Assembly: GCF_000612585.1 (NCBI RefSeq)
Contig: NZ_JFCA01000030.1
Span: forward strand, 1 to 64,000
DNA length: 64,000 bases
Direction: 5' to 3'
Origin: Pseudomonas sp. CHM02
GTDB lineage: Bacteria > Pseudomonadota > Gammaproteobacteria > Pseudomonadales > Pseudomonadaceae
Part shown: one piece after another, positions 53,719 through 62,384 of the stretch
Numbering within the stretch: the stretch's first letter is position 1
Layout of the letters: each line of letters opens with the position of its first letter
Program-made: the position numbers and the translations under genes
Notes under the pieces: model-generated
Told to the model about the DNA's origin: nothing
Seen by the model: the letters and a program-made list of their open reading frames with translations, nothing else
Database searches by the model: none

Positions 53719-53793
53719 GTGCAACCCTCTAGCATCAGAAGGTGCAACCAATGGATCCAAAAAGTACAACCTCGGCAGGTCGCACCTGCAACC
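53719..53793. promoter_or_regulatory. Four phased GTGCAACC-like direct repeats upstream of livK
   Basis: GTGCAACC at 53719, GTGCAACC at 53742, GTACAACC at 53764 and CTGCAACC at 53786 are spaced 23, 22 and 22 bp, about two helical turns. They lie roughly 98-172 bp upstream of the predicted livK transcription start, the usual place for enhancer-binding activators of sigma54 promoters. The rest of 53648-53936 holds no gene. Confidence 0.6.
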
Positions 53794-53936
53794 AGCCCTA
53801 TAAACGACAGCGCCTGCAGCTGTAACAGCCTGCGTAACTGAACTGCACATTTACAGTGCGTGACTGCTACGACTTGCACCAATACAGATTAGTAGCCTGC
53901 TAAGAAAATGCAGGCTTCTGAGCGGTATTTCGCTGA

Positions 53937-55220
53937 TCAGATCACGATCCTCAGGCATTGCCCAGCGTGATACAGCGAGAATCCAGCTTCATAAAGACAG
54001 CTGCGCAGGCCCACCCCGGCCAGCGGCTGCATGGGCGCGAACGGAATCGGCAACGCCTGGGGATTCTGGTGACACAAGTAGTCGGCAAACGCCTTGCCGA
54101 CCACACTGCCGGTGGTCACGCCACGGCCGTTATAGCCCGTTACTGCCACCAGGCCAGGGGCGGGTTCGAACAGACGCATCAAGTGGTCCGGGGTGAAGGC
54201 GATGCAGCCGGTCCAGGTGAATTCCCACTGCACCGATTTGAGGTATGGGAAGTAGTGCTGCTGCACCCGATCGGCCCACGCCTTGAGGAACCACGCCGGT
54301 TTCTGGTTGCCATTGCCCAGGCTGCCGAGCAACAGACGACCATCGGCATCACGGCGGATGCTGCTCAGCACCTGGCGCGTGTCCCAGGAGCCTTGGCCAC
54401 CGGGCAGGATCTGTTTAGCGGCTTCGTCCGTCAGCGGAGCCGACGCGACCTGATAGTAGTAACCGGGGAAAAAATTGCGCCGCAGCTCGGTCCATTCGCC
54501 TTCGGTGTAGGCGTTGGAGGCGATCACCACCTGTGCAGCCTGCACTGAACCCTGTGCGGTTTGCACCGACCAGTGCGCGCCCTGGCGCTCAAGCTGGGTG
54601 ACGGGAGAATGGTCGAACAACTGCCCGCCCAGGCCGACCGCCGCGTTGGCCAAACCACTGGTGTAAGCCATCGGGTTCAAGGTGCCGGCACGCCGGTCCA
54701 GCAAGGCGGCAGCGATCTTCCTGGTACCGGTGGCCTGCTCGCAGGCCTCGCCCGTGAGCAATTCCACCGGTGCGCCACGGCGCTTCCATTGTTCTTCGCG
54801 ACTGCGCAAATCCGCCTCGCCACGGGCATTGTGCGCCATGTGCAAGGTGCCTTCGCGGCGCAGTTGGCAATTGATGTTGTATTTGTCGATCAGGCTGAAC
54901 ACCAGCGACGGGGCCGCGCCCAACATGCGGTTGAGCTGGCTGCCCACCGCCTCGCCAAAACCGGCTTCGATGTCGTCCGGCGGGATCCACATGCCGGCGT
55001 TGACCAGCCCGACATTGCGCCCCGAACCGCCATGACCGGTGCGATGAGCCTCCAGCACGGCGACGCGTTTACCCTGCTCCAGCAAATGAATGGCAGCCGA
55101 CAGGCCGGTGATCCCGGCGCCGATCACGCACACATCCACCTTGACCTCGCCCTTGAGCGCAGCCCGATCCGGCCGGCCAGGGGTGAGGTGTTCCCACAAA
55201 CATGTTTCGCGCAGTGCCAT
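53937..55220 (-). CDS. amaA: FAD-dependent oxidoreductase, L-pipecolate oxidase AmaA
   Basis: A 427-residue DAO-family flavoprotein with the ADP-binding motif VCVIGAGITGLSAAIHLLEQ near residue 31, the RTGHGGSGRNVG active-site region and the C-terminal GLVAVTGYNGRGVTTGSVVG. In P. putida the same gene pair, amaB next to amaA with a divergent LysR gene, converts L-pipecolate to piperideine-6-carboxylate and then 2-aminoadipate in lysine catabolism. That context gives the specific name; the sequence alone only shows a PuuB/DadA-like oxidase. It lies 173 nt downstream of amaB with a REP pair between. Confidence 0.82.
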   Translation of the reverse strand: MALRETCLWEHLTPGRPDRAALKGEVKVDVCVIGAGITGLSAAIHLLEQGKRVAVLEAHRTGHGGSGRNVGLVNAGMWIPPDDIEAGFGEAVGSQLNRMLGAAPSLVFSLIDKYNINCQLRREGTLHMAHNARGEADLRSREEQWKRRGAPVELLTGEACEQATGTRKIAAALLDRRAGTLNPMAYTSGLANAAVGLGGQLFDHSPVTQLERQGAHWSVQTAQGSVQAAQVVIASNAYTEGEWTELRRNFFPGYYYQVASAPLTDEAAKQILPGGQGSWDTRQVLSSIRRDADGRLLLGSLGNGNQKPAWFLKAWADRVQQHYFPYLKSVQWEFTWTGCIAFTPDHLMRLFEPAPGLVAVTGYNGRGVTTGSVVGKAFADYLCHQNPQALPIPFAPMQPLAGVGLRSCLYEAGFSLYHAGQCLRIVI

Positions 55221-55282
55221 TGCCAGACTCCGGGATGAAACCTAACAAACAACTATTATTTTGAATTGCAAACCCAATCAAA

Positions 55283-55369
55283 TGTGGGAGCTGGCTTGCC
55301 TGCGATGCAGGCACCTCGGTGTATCAGGTACCCCATGGTGATGCTATCGCAGGCAAGCCAGCTCCCACA
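55283..55369. repeat. REP pair between amaB and amaA
   Basis: TGTGGGAGCTGGCTTGCC and its complement bracket about 50 nt inside the ama operon. Confidence 0.85.
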
Positions 55370-55393
55370 TTGACCGCGCTTCGACTTGAGGAA

Positions 55394-56884
55394 TCAGTCG
55401 AAGGTAATGCCCTGGGCCAGCGGTAACTCCAGCGAGTAGTTCACGGTATTGGTCTGGCGACGCATGTACCCGCGCCACGCATCCGAACCCGACTCACGCC
55501 CGCCACCGGTTTCTTTCTCACCGCCAAACGCGCCGCCGATTTCCGCGCCGCTCGGGCCGATGTTGACGTTGGCGATGCCGCAGTCACTGCCCACGGCCGA
55601 CATGAACTGCTCGGCTTCACGCACATCGGTGGTGAAGATGCACGACGACAGGCCTTGCGGCACGGCGTTGTTCAGGCGCAGGGCCTCGGCGAAATCGGTG
55701 TAGCCGACCACGTAGAGAATCGGCGCAAAGGTCTCGGTGCACACCACGTCGCTCTGCTCGGGCATTTCCACAATGGCCGGCGACACGTAGTAGGCGTTGG
55801 GGAATTTGTCTTCCAACTGACGCTTGCCACCGAACACCTTGCCGCCTTCGCTCAAGGCCTGCTCCAGGGCGTCCTGCATGTTGTCGAAGCCGTGCTTGTC
55901 GATCAGCGGGCCGATCAGGTTGCCTTCCAGCGGGTGGCCGATGCGCACCTTGGAATAGGCTGCCTTGAGGCGGGTGACAATTTCCTCTTTGACCGATTCA
56001 TGCGCAATCAGGCGGCGCAGCGTAGTGCAACGCTGGCCGGCGGTGCCGACGGCGCTGAACAGGATGGCGCGTACGGCCATGTCCAGGTCGGCGCTTGGGC
56101 CGAGGATCATCGCGTTGTTGCCGCCCAGTTCGAGGATGCTGCGGGCAAAGCGTGCGGCGACTTTCGGTGCCACTTCGCGGCCCATACGCGTGCTGCCGGT
56201 GGCGCTGATCAGGGCGACGCGCGGGTCATCCACCAGCGCGGCACCGGCATCACGACCGCCGATGATCACTTGGCTCAGGTACTCGGGCGCGCCGTCGAAT
56301 TTCTTCAGCACGCGCTCGAACAGCGCCTGGCAGGCCAGGGCGGTGAGCGGGGTCTTTTCCGACGGTTTCCAGATCACGGCGTTACCGCACACCAGGGCCA
56401 GGGCGGTGTTCCACGCCCACACGGCCACCGGGAAGTTAAAGGCGCTGATCACGCCGACAACGCCCAGCGGGTGCCAGGTTTCACGCATGTGGTGGCCAGG
56501 ACGCTCGGAGGCGATGGTCAAACCGTACAACTGGCGCGACAGGCCGACGGCGAAGTCGCAGATGTCGATCATTTCCTGCACTTCGCCCAGGCCTTCCTGG
56601 GTGATCTTGCCGGCTTCCCACGACACCAATTCACCCAGATCGGCCTTGTATTCGCGCAATACATCGCCAAATTGGCGCACCAATTCGCCACGGCGCGGGG
56701 CCGGTATTTTGCGCCAGGCTTCGAATGCATGCTCGGCGCGACTGACCTGTTGCTCCACCTCGGCGGCACCTTCCCAGTGCACGCTGCCGATGCGGCTGCC
56801 ATCGATCGGCGAATGCACGGGCTGTTTGCCCGCCTGGTACAGCGCCGGGTTTACCCCGAGACGATCAAGCAATGCGGCAACCAT
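55394..56884 (-). CDS. amaB: L-piperideine-6-carboxylate dehydrogenase AmaB (ALDH7 family)
   Basis: A 496-residue NAD-dependent aldehyde dehydrogenase. The nucleophile Cys286 is in VGTAGQRCTTLRRL, the general base Glu in ILELGGNNAMI, and the NAD region in FNFPVAVWAWNTALALVCGN. Length and GGAFGGEKETGGGRESGSDA near the C-terminus fit the ALDH7/antiquitin group, which oxidises 2-aminoadipate semialdehyde (piperideine-6-carboxylate). It is paired with amaA and divergent from a LysR gene, as in P. putida. The product 2-aminoadipate feeds lysine degradation. Confidence 0.9.
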   Translation of the reverse strand: MVAALLDRLGVNPALYQAGKQPVHSPIDGSRIGSVHWEGAAEVEQQVSRAEHAFEAWRKIPAPRRGELVRQFGDVLREYKADLGELVSWEAGKITQEGLGEVQEMIDICDFAVGLSRQLYGLTIASERPGHHMRETWHPLGVVGVISAFNFPVAVWAWNTALALVCGNAVIWKPSEKTPLTALACQALFERVLKKFDGAPEYLSQVIIGGRDAGAALVDDPRVALISATGSTRMGREVAPKVAARFARSILELGGNNAMILGPSADLDMAVRAILFSAVGTAGQRCTTLRRLIAHESVKEEIVTRLKAAYSKVRIGHPLEGNLIGPLIDKHGFDNMQDALEQALSEGGKVFGGKRQLEDKFPNAYYVSPAIVEMPEQSDVVCTETFAPILYVVGYTDFAEALRLNNAVPQGLSSCIFTTDVREAEQFMSAVGSDCGIANVNIGPSGAEIGGAFGGEKETGGGRESGSDAWRGYMRRQTNTVNYSLELPLAQGITFD

Positions 56885-57038
56885 GGGTCACTCCTTCAAT
56901 CTACAAACAGAAAAATTGCGCCGCGGCCCGCACGGCGATCCAGACCTTATTTGTAGCTGGACCAAGACTTGCCAACAAACGACGATTAGGCGAGATATCA
57001 TTCCGTTTATTCATGCAAAGAATAAAAAGAGGCGTGCC

Positions 57039-57929
57039 GTGCTGAACAAAAGACATTTGCCGTCGATCACTGCCCTGCAGTGTTTCGAAGCCGCCACCCG
57101 CCACTTGAGCTTCACCCGCGCCGCCGAGGAACTGAACCTCACGCAAAGCGCGGTGAGCAAACAGGTGGCGCAACTGGAAGAACTGCTGCAACACCTGCTG
57201 TTTCGCCGGGTGCGCCGGCGCTTGCAGATGACCCCGGCGGGCGACCTGTACCTGGTGGAAGTGCGCAAGATCCTCACCCAAGTGGAGATGTCCACCCACT
57301 ACCTGCGCTCCTACGGCGGCGAGACCGAAGTGCTGCGCGTGTCCACGCCCTACACCTTTGGCGCACGCTGGCTGGTGCCGCGCCTCAAGGGCTGGCGCCT
57401 GCGTCACCCGCAGATCCACCTGGACCTGTGCAACGAGCAGGAGCCGGACGAGTTGTTGCAAGGCAAGGCCGACATGGCCTTCTATTTCGGCCAGGGCTCA
57501 CGCCCCGGCACCGAGAGCCTGAAATTGTTCAGCGAAGAGTTGGTGCCGGTGTGCGCGCCGGAAAGCCTGCCGGCGCAGCCGTTCACCGATCCCACGCAAC
57601 TGAGCGACCTGGTGCTGCTGCAAAACGCCTCGCGCCCCCAGGGCTGGCACGACTGGTTTGCCAGCCAGGGTTTCCACACCGAGCACAGCTATCACGGACC
57701 GCGTTTCGACACCTTCTATATGTGCATTCGAGCGGCGCAGGTGGGTTGTGGCGTGGCGCTGCTGCCGCGTTTCCTGGTGGAAGAAGAACTGGCCGACGGC
57801 AAGCTGGTGATCCCCTGGCAGCATGCAATGCCAAGCCAGGATGCGTATTACCTGGCTTATCCGGAGCATTCGGCGGAGGTGCCAAAGGTGCGCGATTTTG
57901 TGAAGTGGATGATGGAACAGGTGCTTTAG
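57039..57929 (+). CDS. LysR-family regulator of the ama genes
   Basis: A 296-residue LysR regulator, divergent from amaB by 154 bp. The helix-turn-helix covers about residues 8-62 (ITALQCFEAATRHLSFTRAA, LNLTQSAVSKQVAQLEELLQ). The effector domain starts near 92, with FGARWLVPRLKGWRLRHPQI. It most resembles GcvA-type members. The GTG at 57039 is chosen because it gives the normal family start MLNKRHLPSIT with AGAGG upstream; no ATG fits. Divergent placement suggests it responds to a lysine-pathway intermediate such as pipecolate or 2-aminoadipate. Confidence 0.85.
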   Translation: MLNKRHLPSITALQCFEAATRHLSFTRAAEELNLTQSAVSKQVAQLEELLQHLLFRRVRRRLQMTPAGDLYLVEVRKILTQVEMSTHYLRSYGGETEVLRVSTPYTFGARWLVPRLKGWRLRHPQIHLDLCNEQEPDELLQGKADMAFYFGQGSRPGTESLKLFSEELVPVCAPESLPAQPFTDPTQLSDLVLLQNASRPQGWHDWFASQGFHTEHSYHGPRFDTFYMCIRAAQVGCGVALLPRFLVEEELADGKLVIPWQHAMPSQDAYYLAYPEHSAEVPKVRDFVKWMMEQVL

Positions 57930-57940
57930 CGCCTGGAGAA

Positions 57941-58017
57941 TCGCCATCGCAGGCAAGCCAGCGCCCACCGCTTGGAATGCATTTCAAATGTGGGAGCTGG
58001 CTTGCCTGCGATGGCGC
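57941..58017. repeat. REP pair upstream of pncB
   Basis: CCATCGCAGGCAAGCCAGCG and TGTGGGAGCTGGCTTGCC face each other across about 25 nt. Confidence 0.83.
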
Positions 58018-58136
58018 CAGTGGCCTTACCGAAAAAATCACTGGCAAAACCCCACAGGTCTATGCGCCACTAGCCCCCTTCCTTAATTGTGCGTAAAGGC
58101 CGGCGCCCATCGCCGACCCGTCTGGAGATTCCCGTT

Positions 58137-59351
58137 ATGAGCGAGAGTGTGTTTGCCGATCGCATCGTGCAGAACTTGCTCGACACCGACTTCTACAAGC
58201 TGACCATGATGCAGGCGGTGCTGCACAACTACCCCAACGTGGAAGTTGAATGGGAGTTTCGTTGCCGTAACAGCGAAGACCTGCGCCCGTACCTGGCGGA
58301 GATCCGCTACCAGATCGAGCGCCTCGCCGAGCTGAGCCTGAGCCCGGACCAACTGGGCTTCCTGGAACGCATCAGCTTCATGAAGCCGGACTTTTTGCGC
58401 TTCCTCGGGCTGTTCCGCTTCAACCTGCGCTACGTGCAGACCGGCATCGAGAACGGCGAGTTGTTCATCCGCCTGCGCGGGCCGTGGCTGCATGTGATCC
58501 TGTTTGAAGTGCCGATGCTGGCCATCGTCAGCGAAGTGCGTAACCGCTACCGCTACCAGACCGTGATCCTCGAACAGGCCCGCGAGCAGTTGTACCGCAA
58601 GTTCGACTGGCTGACCGCCAACGCCAGCAGCGACGAGCTGTCCGAACTGCAAGTGGCCGACTTCGGCACGCGTCGGCGCTTCTCGTACCGCGTGCAGGAA
58701 GAAGTGGTCAGCGTGCTCAAGCATGACTTCCCCGGGCGCTTTGTCGGCACCAGCAACGTGCACCTGGCCCGCGAGTTCGACATGAAGCCGCTGGGCACCA
58801 TGGCCCACGAATGGATCATGGCCCACCAGCAACTCGGCCCGCGCCTGATCGACAGCCAGATCGCCGCGCTGGACTGCTGGGTCCGCGAATACCGCGGCCT
58901 GCTGGGCATCGCCCTGACCGACTGCATCACCACCGACGCGTTCCTAGGCGATTTCGACTTGTACTTCGCCAAGCTCTTCGACGGCCTGCGCCATGACTCC
59001 GGAGACCCGGTGCAGTGGGCAGAAAAAGCCATCGCCCACTACCACAAGCTCGGCATTGAACCGATGAGCAAGACTCTGGTGTTCTCCGACAGCCTGTCGT
59101 TGCCCAAGGCCCTGGAAATATTCCGTGCGCTGCGCGGTCGGATCAATGTGAGCTTCGGCATCGGCACCAACCTGACCTGCGACATTCCAGGTGTCGAGCC
59201 GATGAGCATCGTGCTTAAAATGACGGCCTGCAATGGCCAGCCCGTCGCGAAGATCTCCGATGAAGCGGGCAAGACCCATTGCACCGACCCGAATTTCGTC
59301 GCCTATTTGCGTCATGTTTTCAAAGTACCTGCCATCTCTAGCAAGGAGTGA
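58137..59351 (+). CDS. pncB: Nicotinate phosphoribosyltransferase PncB
   Basis: A 404-residue enzyme of NAD salvage that converts nicotinate and PRPP to nicotinate mononucleotide with ATP. Motifs visible: LLDTDFYKLTMMQAVLH at the N-terminus, the phosphorylated-His region GTSNVHLAREFDMKPLGTMA, and the PRPP site GLRHDSGDPVQWAEKA. The ATG at 58137 gives MSESVFADRIVQ; upstream codons to 58089 are unlikely. nadE follows after three bases, so the two NAD genes form an operon, as at the P. aeruginosa pncB-nadE-azu locus. Confidence 0.95.
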   Translation: MSESVFADRIVQNLLDTDFYKLTMMQAVLHNYPNVEVEWEFRCRNSEDLRPYLAEIRYQIERLAELSLSPDQLGFLERISFMKPDFLRFLGLFRFNLRYVQTGIENGELFIRLRGPWLHVILFEVPMLAIVSEVRNRYRYQTVILEQAREQLYRKFDWLTANASSDELSELQVADFGTRRRFSYRVQEEVVSVLKHDFPGRFVGTSNVHLAREFDMKPLGTMAHEWIMAHQQLGPRLIDSQIAALDCWVREYRGLLGIALTDCITTDAFLGDFDLYFAKLFDGLRHDSGDPVQWAEKAIAHYHKLGIEPMSKTLVFSDSLSLPKALEIFRALRGRINVSFGIGTNLTCDIPGVEPMSIVLKMTACNGQPVAKISDEAGKTHCTDPNFVAYLRHVFKVPAISSKE

Positions 59352-59354
59352 ATC

Positions 59355-60182
59355 ATGCAAGCCGTACAGCGTGAGATTGCTGAACAGCTCAAGGTCCAAG
59401 CGCCGTTCAAAGACCAGGCCGCCCTCGAGGCCGAGGTTGCCCGCCGCGTGATCTTTATCCAGGACTGCCTGCGCAATTCCGGGCTCAAGGCGTTGGTGCT
59501 GGGCATCAGCGGCGGCGTCGACTCCCTGACCGCAGGCCTGCTGGCCCAACGCGCGATGCAGGAACTGCGCGCCAGCACCGGCGATGAGGCCTACCGTTTC
59601 ATCGCGGTGCGCCTGCCGTACGAAACCCAGTTCGATGAGATCGACGCCCAGGCCTCGGTGGACTTTATCGAGCCGGACGAGCGCCACACGGTGAACATCG
59701 GCCCGGCGGTGAAATCCCTGGCCAATGAAGTGGCGGCGTTCGAAGGCAAGGCCGCGGTGTCCCGCGATTTCGTATTGGGCAACACCAAGGCGCGCATGCG
59801 CATGGTGGCGCAGTACACCATCGCCGGCGCGGCCGGTGGCCTGGTGATCGGCACTGACCATGCGGCGGAAGCGGTAATGGGTTTTTTCACCAAGTTCGGT
59901 GATGGTGCGTGCGACCTGGCGCCGTTGAGCGGCCTGGTGAAAAACCAGGTGCGTGCGATTGCGCGGCACTTTGGTGCGCCGGAGTCGTTGGTGGAGAAGA
60001 TTCCGACTGCCGACCTGGAAGACTTGTCGCCAGGCAAGCCGGACGAAGCGTCCCATGGCGTGACCTACGCCGAAATCGATGCGTTCCTGCACGGCGAGCC
60101 GGTGCGCGAGGAAGCGTTCAAGATTATCTGTGACACGTACCGCAAGACCGAGCACAAGCGGGTCATGCCGTTTGCGCCGTGA
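59355..60182 (+). CDS. nadE: NH3-dependent NAD synthetase NadE
   Basis: A 275-residue synthetase, the same length as E. coli NadE, that makes NAD from nicotinate adenine dinucleotide, ATP and ammonia. The PP-loop is GISGGVDSLTAG near residue 52; further motifs are TDHAAEAVMGFFTKFGDGAC and KIPTADLEDLSPGKPDE. It lacks a glutaminase domain and so uses free ammonia. That ties it loosely to the nitrogen genes elsewhere in the window. It starts three bases after pncB with AAGGAG in front. Confidence 0.96.
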   Translation: MQAVQREIAEQLKVQAPFKDQAALEAEVARRVIFIQDCLRNSGLKALVLGISGGVDSLTAGLLAQRAMQELRASTGDEAYRFIAVRLPYETQFDEIDAQASVDFIEPDERHTVNIGPAVKSLANEVAAFEGKAAVSRDFVLGNTKARMRMVAQYTIAGAAGGLVIGTDHAAEAVMGFFTKFGDGACDLAPLSGLVKNQVRAIARHFGAPESLVEKIPTADLEDLSPGKPDEASHGVTYAEIDAFLHGEPVREEAFKIICDTYRKTEHKRVMPFAP

Positions 60183-60217
60183 GGTGAGCCAGAGAGTGTT
60201 GTATTGATCGTTAGATT

Positions 60218-60304
60218 GCCATCGCAGGCAAGCCAGCTCCCACTGTTGACCGATGTCCAAAATGAGAACGCGGTCGAGTGTGGGAGCTGGCTTGCCTGCG
60301 ATGA
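60218..60304. repeat. REP pair between nadE and azurin
   Basis: CCATCGCAGGCAAGCCAGCT and GTGTGGGAGCTGGCTTGCCT form an inverted element at two convergent gene ends. Confidence 0.85.
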
Positions 60305-60318
60305 ACGATGACGCGGTC

Positions 60319-60765
60319 TTACTTGACGGTCACAGTGCCTTTCATCATCGAGATGTGGCCCGGGAACGAGCAGAAGAACGCGTAGTCAGTCCCGGCAGCC
60401 AGCTTCGACACGTCGAAGGTCACCGAGTCTTTCTCACCGGCACCGATGATCTTGGTGTGGGCGATGATGCGAGTGTCGCCGTCTTTCAGGTAGTTCTTGT
60501 CGATGCCGGCAGCCATGCCGTCAGTGGCGACCGGTTGCATGTCAGCAGCAGTGGTCAGTACCCAGTTATGGCCCATGACATTTTTCGGCAGGTTGCCGGA
60601 ATGAGTCAGCTCGACGGTGAATGTCTTGCAGCTCTTGTCGATTTCAATGGCTTTGGTGTTGAAGGACATTTGGTCAGTGGAGTCGACAGTGACCTTGCAC
60701 TCTGCAGCAAGCAACTGGCCGCTCGCCAGAGTCAGCAGGGAAACAGCAACGAGTTTGGCAAACAT
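60319..60765 (-). CDS. azu: Azurin
   Basis: A 148-residue precursor of the blue copper electron-transfer protein: a 20-residue signal peptide ending QLLA, then a 128-residue mature domain AECKVTVDSTDQM, the same length as P. aeruginosa azurin. Copper ligands are in place: His in GHNWVL and Cys, His and Met in FFCSFPGHISMM. The start at 60765 (MFAKLVAVSLL) is preferred over an ATG four codons upstream. An ANR/Dnr-like box lies 72 bp upstream, in keeping with oxygen- or denitrification-linked control. The periplasmic copper supply genes at the left end of the window may load it. Confidence 0.96.
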   Translation of the reverse strand: MFAKLVAVSLLTLASGQLLAAECKVTVDSTDQMSFNTKAIEIDKSCKTFTVELTHSGNLPKNVMGHNWVLTTAADMQPVATDGMAAGIDKNYLKDGDTRIIAHTKIIGAGEKDSVTFDVSKLAAGTDYAFFCSFPGHISMMKGTVTVK

Positions 60766-60836
60766 GTGAATCTCCAAGGCAGGGTTTAGAAAACGCGTAT
60801 TGCGACAAAGGGTGCCTGAAACAGGCAGAAATTCTT

Positions 60837-60850
60837 ATGATCTGCATCAA
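60837..60850 (-). promoter_or_regulatory. ANR/FNR-like box upstream of azurin
   Basis: ATGAT-CTGC-ATCAA matches TTGAT-N4-ATCAA at nine of ten conserved bases, 72 bp before the azurin start. Confidence 0.6.
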
Positions 60851-60954
60851 CAGATTGTATACAACTTTAGGCTATCAGACTGATCAACACAATCTACCAG
60901 CCAAAGTACAACCACCTGACTATGATCGGCACATCACCCATCGGAGTCCGAGCC

Positions 60955-61011
60955 ATGCACCTCAACCAACTGTTCAACGGCCTGCTGGCCGCCTACGCCT
61001 GCGGTAAGTGA
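60955..61011 (+). CDS. Possible 18-residue peptide or gene remnant
   Basis: ATG at 60955 opens MHLNQLFNGLLAAYACGK and stops at 61011, preceded by CGGAG. It has no recognisable family. It may be a leader peptide for the small gene at 61099, a remnant of a longer gene, or chance. Confidence 0.2.
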   Translation: MHLNQLFNGLLAAYACGK

Positions 61012-61098
61012 AGGCCAAGCGCACTCTGAAGCTGCTACCATGTCGTCCCAAGGCAGCTGCGCGCCGCCACCCTCACCTTCGACCCTAGAGGATCGCCC

Positions 61099-61281
61099 AT
61101 GGCCAAACCTAATTACTCCTTCGCCAAACGTCAGAGAGACTTGGCCAAGGAGCAGAAGAAAGAGGAAAAACTGCAACGCAAGAAAGCCGCTGCAGAAGAA
61201 GAGGCCGGCGGGCTCAACCCGGATGCAGATGGTGAAGTAACGAACGACGAGACCGAAACGCCAAAAGATCCAGCTGAATAA
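61099..61281 (+). CDS. Small highly charged conserved-type protein
   Basis: A 60-residue protein with a Lys/Arg/Glu-rich helical first half (FAKRQRDLAKEQKKEEKLQR, then KKAAAEEE). The acidic disordered second half reads GGLNPDADGEVTNDE and so on. It lacks a signal peptide and Cys. Short proteins opening MAKPNYSFAKRQRDLAKEQK are common in pseudomonads, but I know no function. The ATG at 61099 follows AGAGGATCGCCC. An RNA- or protein-binding role is possible from composition only. Confidence 0.72.
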   Translation: MAKPNYSFAKRQRDLAKEQKKEEKLQRKKAAAEEEAGGLNPDADGEVTNDETETPKDPAE

Positions 61282-61332
61282 TTGATCGCTCCCACCTTGT
61301 GGTGAGCGAACTTACTGTGGCGAACGGGCTTG

Positions 61333-61495
61333 TTGCAGTGAGCGGGCTTGCTGTGGTGAGCGGGCTTGCCCCGCGCTGGGCTGCGAAGCAGCCCCGTTAC
61401 GCTCCCACCAGAACACCCGAAAGACCGTGGTGTCAGGCTTGAGGGCTGCTTCGCAGCCCAGCGCGGGCAAGCCCGCTCACTACAGCAAGCCCGTT
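61333..61495. repeat. Extended compound REP-like palindrome
   Basis: GAGCGGGCTTGC is repeated directly near 61340 and 61358. The second copy continues into CCGCGCTGGGCTGCGAAGCA. The mirror image, GGGCTGCTTCGCAGCCCAGC followed by GCGGGCAAGCCCGCTC, lies at 61444-61480. The arms, nearly 40 nt each, form a much longer hairpin than the other REP pairs. Its right end touches the stop codon of the transglutaminase gene. Confidence 0.75.
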
Positions 61496-62384
61496 ATTCC
61501 AGCGGCATCACCGTCACCCGTACTTCCGGGTCATGGCTCCCTCCCCCCAGAATCACCCCGCGCAACGGCGACACATCGGAAAAGTCCCGGCCCCAGGCCA
61601 GGGTGATGTGCTCCAGTGCCGGCTGCACATTGTTCGTCGGATCAAAATCCACCCAGCCTGAAACCGGGCAATACACCGACACCCACGCATGGGACGCATC
61701 GGCGCCGATCAGCCGTGGCTGGCCGGGCGGTGGCTGGGTGAGCAGGTAGCCGCTGATATAGCGCGCCGCCAGGCCACGCGAGCGCAGGCAGGCGAGCATC
61801 AGGTGGGCGAAGTCCTGGCACACGCCGCGTCGGCGCTCCAGTACTTCTACCAGCGGCGTGGCGACCTGGGTGGCCTCGGCATCGAAGGTGAACTCGCTGA
61901 AGATCTTTTCCATCAACGCCTGCACGCCCAGCAGCAACGGCTCGCCAGGGGGAAAACAGCTTTCGGAGAACTCGACGAAAGTTTTCTTCAAGTGCACGTA
62001 AGGCGATTCGAAGCGGTAGCGGCAGGCTTCGATCAGCTCTGGGGGCATGGACTGGCTGCGGTAAGTCAGGCTGTCGCGGGTCTGGTCCCAGGCGGGCGAT
62101 TGCTGGAAATCCAGCGTCGGCCGCGCCAGCACTTCCACGGTCAGCCCGGCATTCACCAGCAGTTCATCATGGGGCCGCTCGAACGCCAGGCGGGTGATGG
62201 GATTGCCGAATACATCCAGCTCATCACGTCGCGACGTTGGCTCCGGGCTGATCTCCAGTTGTTGCGAGCTGCAACGCTGCCAGGCGCAAGGCCGTGGCCA
62301 CAGGTGCGCCAACTGCTGGGCCAGGGACACCGGGCTGTCGTAGTGATAATGGGTATCGTGGAAAATCTGGTAGCGCGCACTCAT
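61494..62384 (-). CDS. Transglutaminase-like protein with N-terminal bundle domain
   Basis: A 296-residue protein opening MSARYQIFHDTHYHYDSPVS, the Bact_transglu_N beta domain, followed by a transglutaminase-like cysteine core. The triad is visible: Cys in RRGVCQDFAHLML, His in GADASHAWVSVYC and Asp in WVDFDPTNN. Proteins of this type are encoded with alpha-E and circularly permuted ATP-grasp partners and may crosslink or cleave peptides; the substrate is unknown. The ATG at 62384 overlaps the upstream gene's stop by one base (TGATG), so translation is coupled; a GTG one codon earlier is possible. Confidence 0.88.
   Translation of the reverse strand: MSARYQIFHDTHYHYDSPVSLAQQLAHLWPRPCAWQRCSSQQLEISPEPTSRRDELDVFGNPITRLAFERPHDELLVNAGLTVEVLARPTLDFQQSPAWDQTRDSLTYRSQSMPPELIEACRYRFESPYVHLKKTFVEFSESCFPPGEPLLLGVQALMEKIFSEFTFDAEATQVATPLVEVLERRRGVCQDFAHLMLACLRSRGLAARYISGYLLTQPPPGQPRLIGADASHAWVSVYCPVSGWVDFDPTNNVQPALEHITLAWGRDFSDVSPLRGVILGGGSHDPEVRVTVMPLE

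Noticed and set aside
52447..53841. 464-residue plus-strand open frame opposite livK
   Set aside because: It is an antisense shadow of a GC-rich gene; livK on the minus strand has a signal peptide and a full binding-protein sequence.
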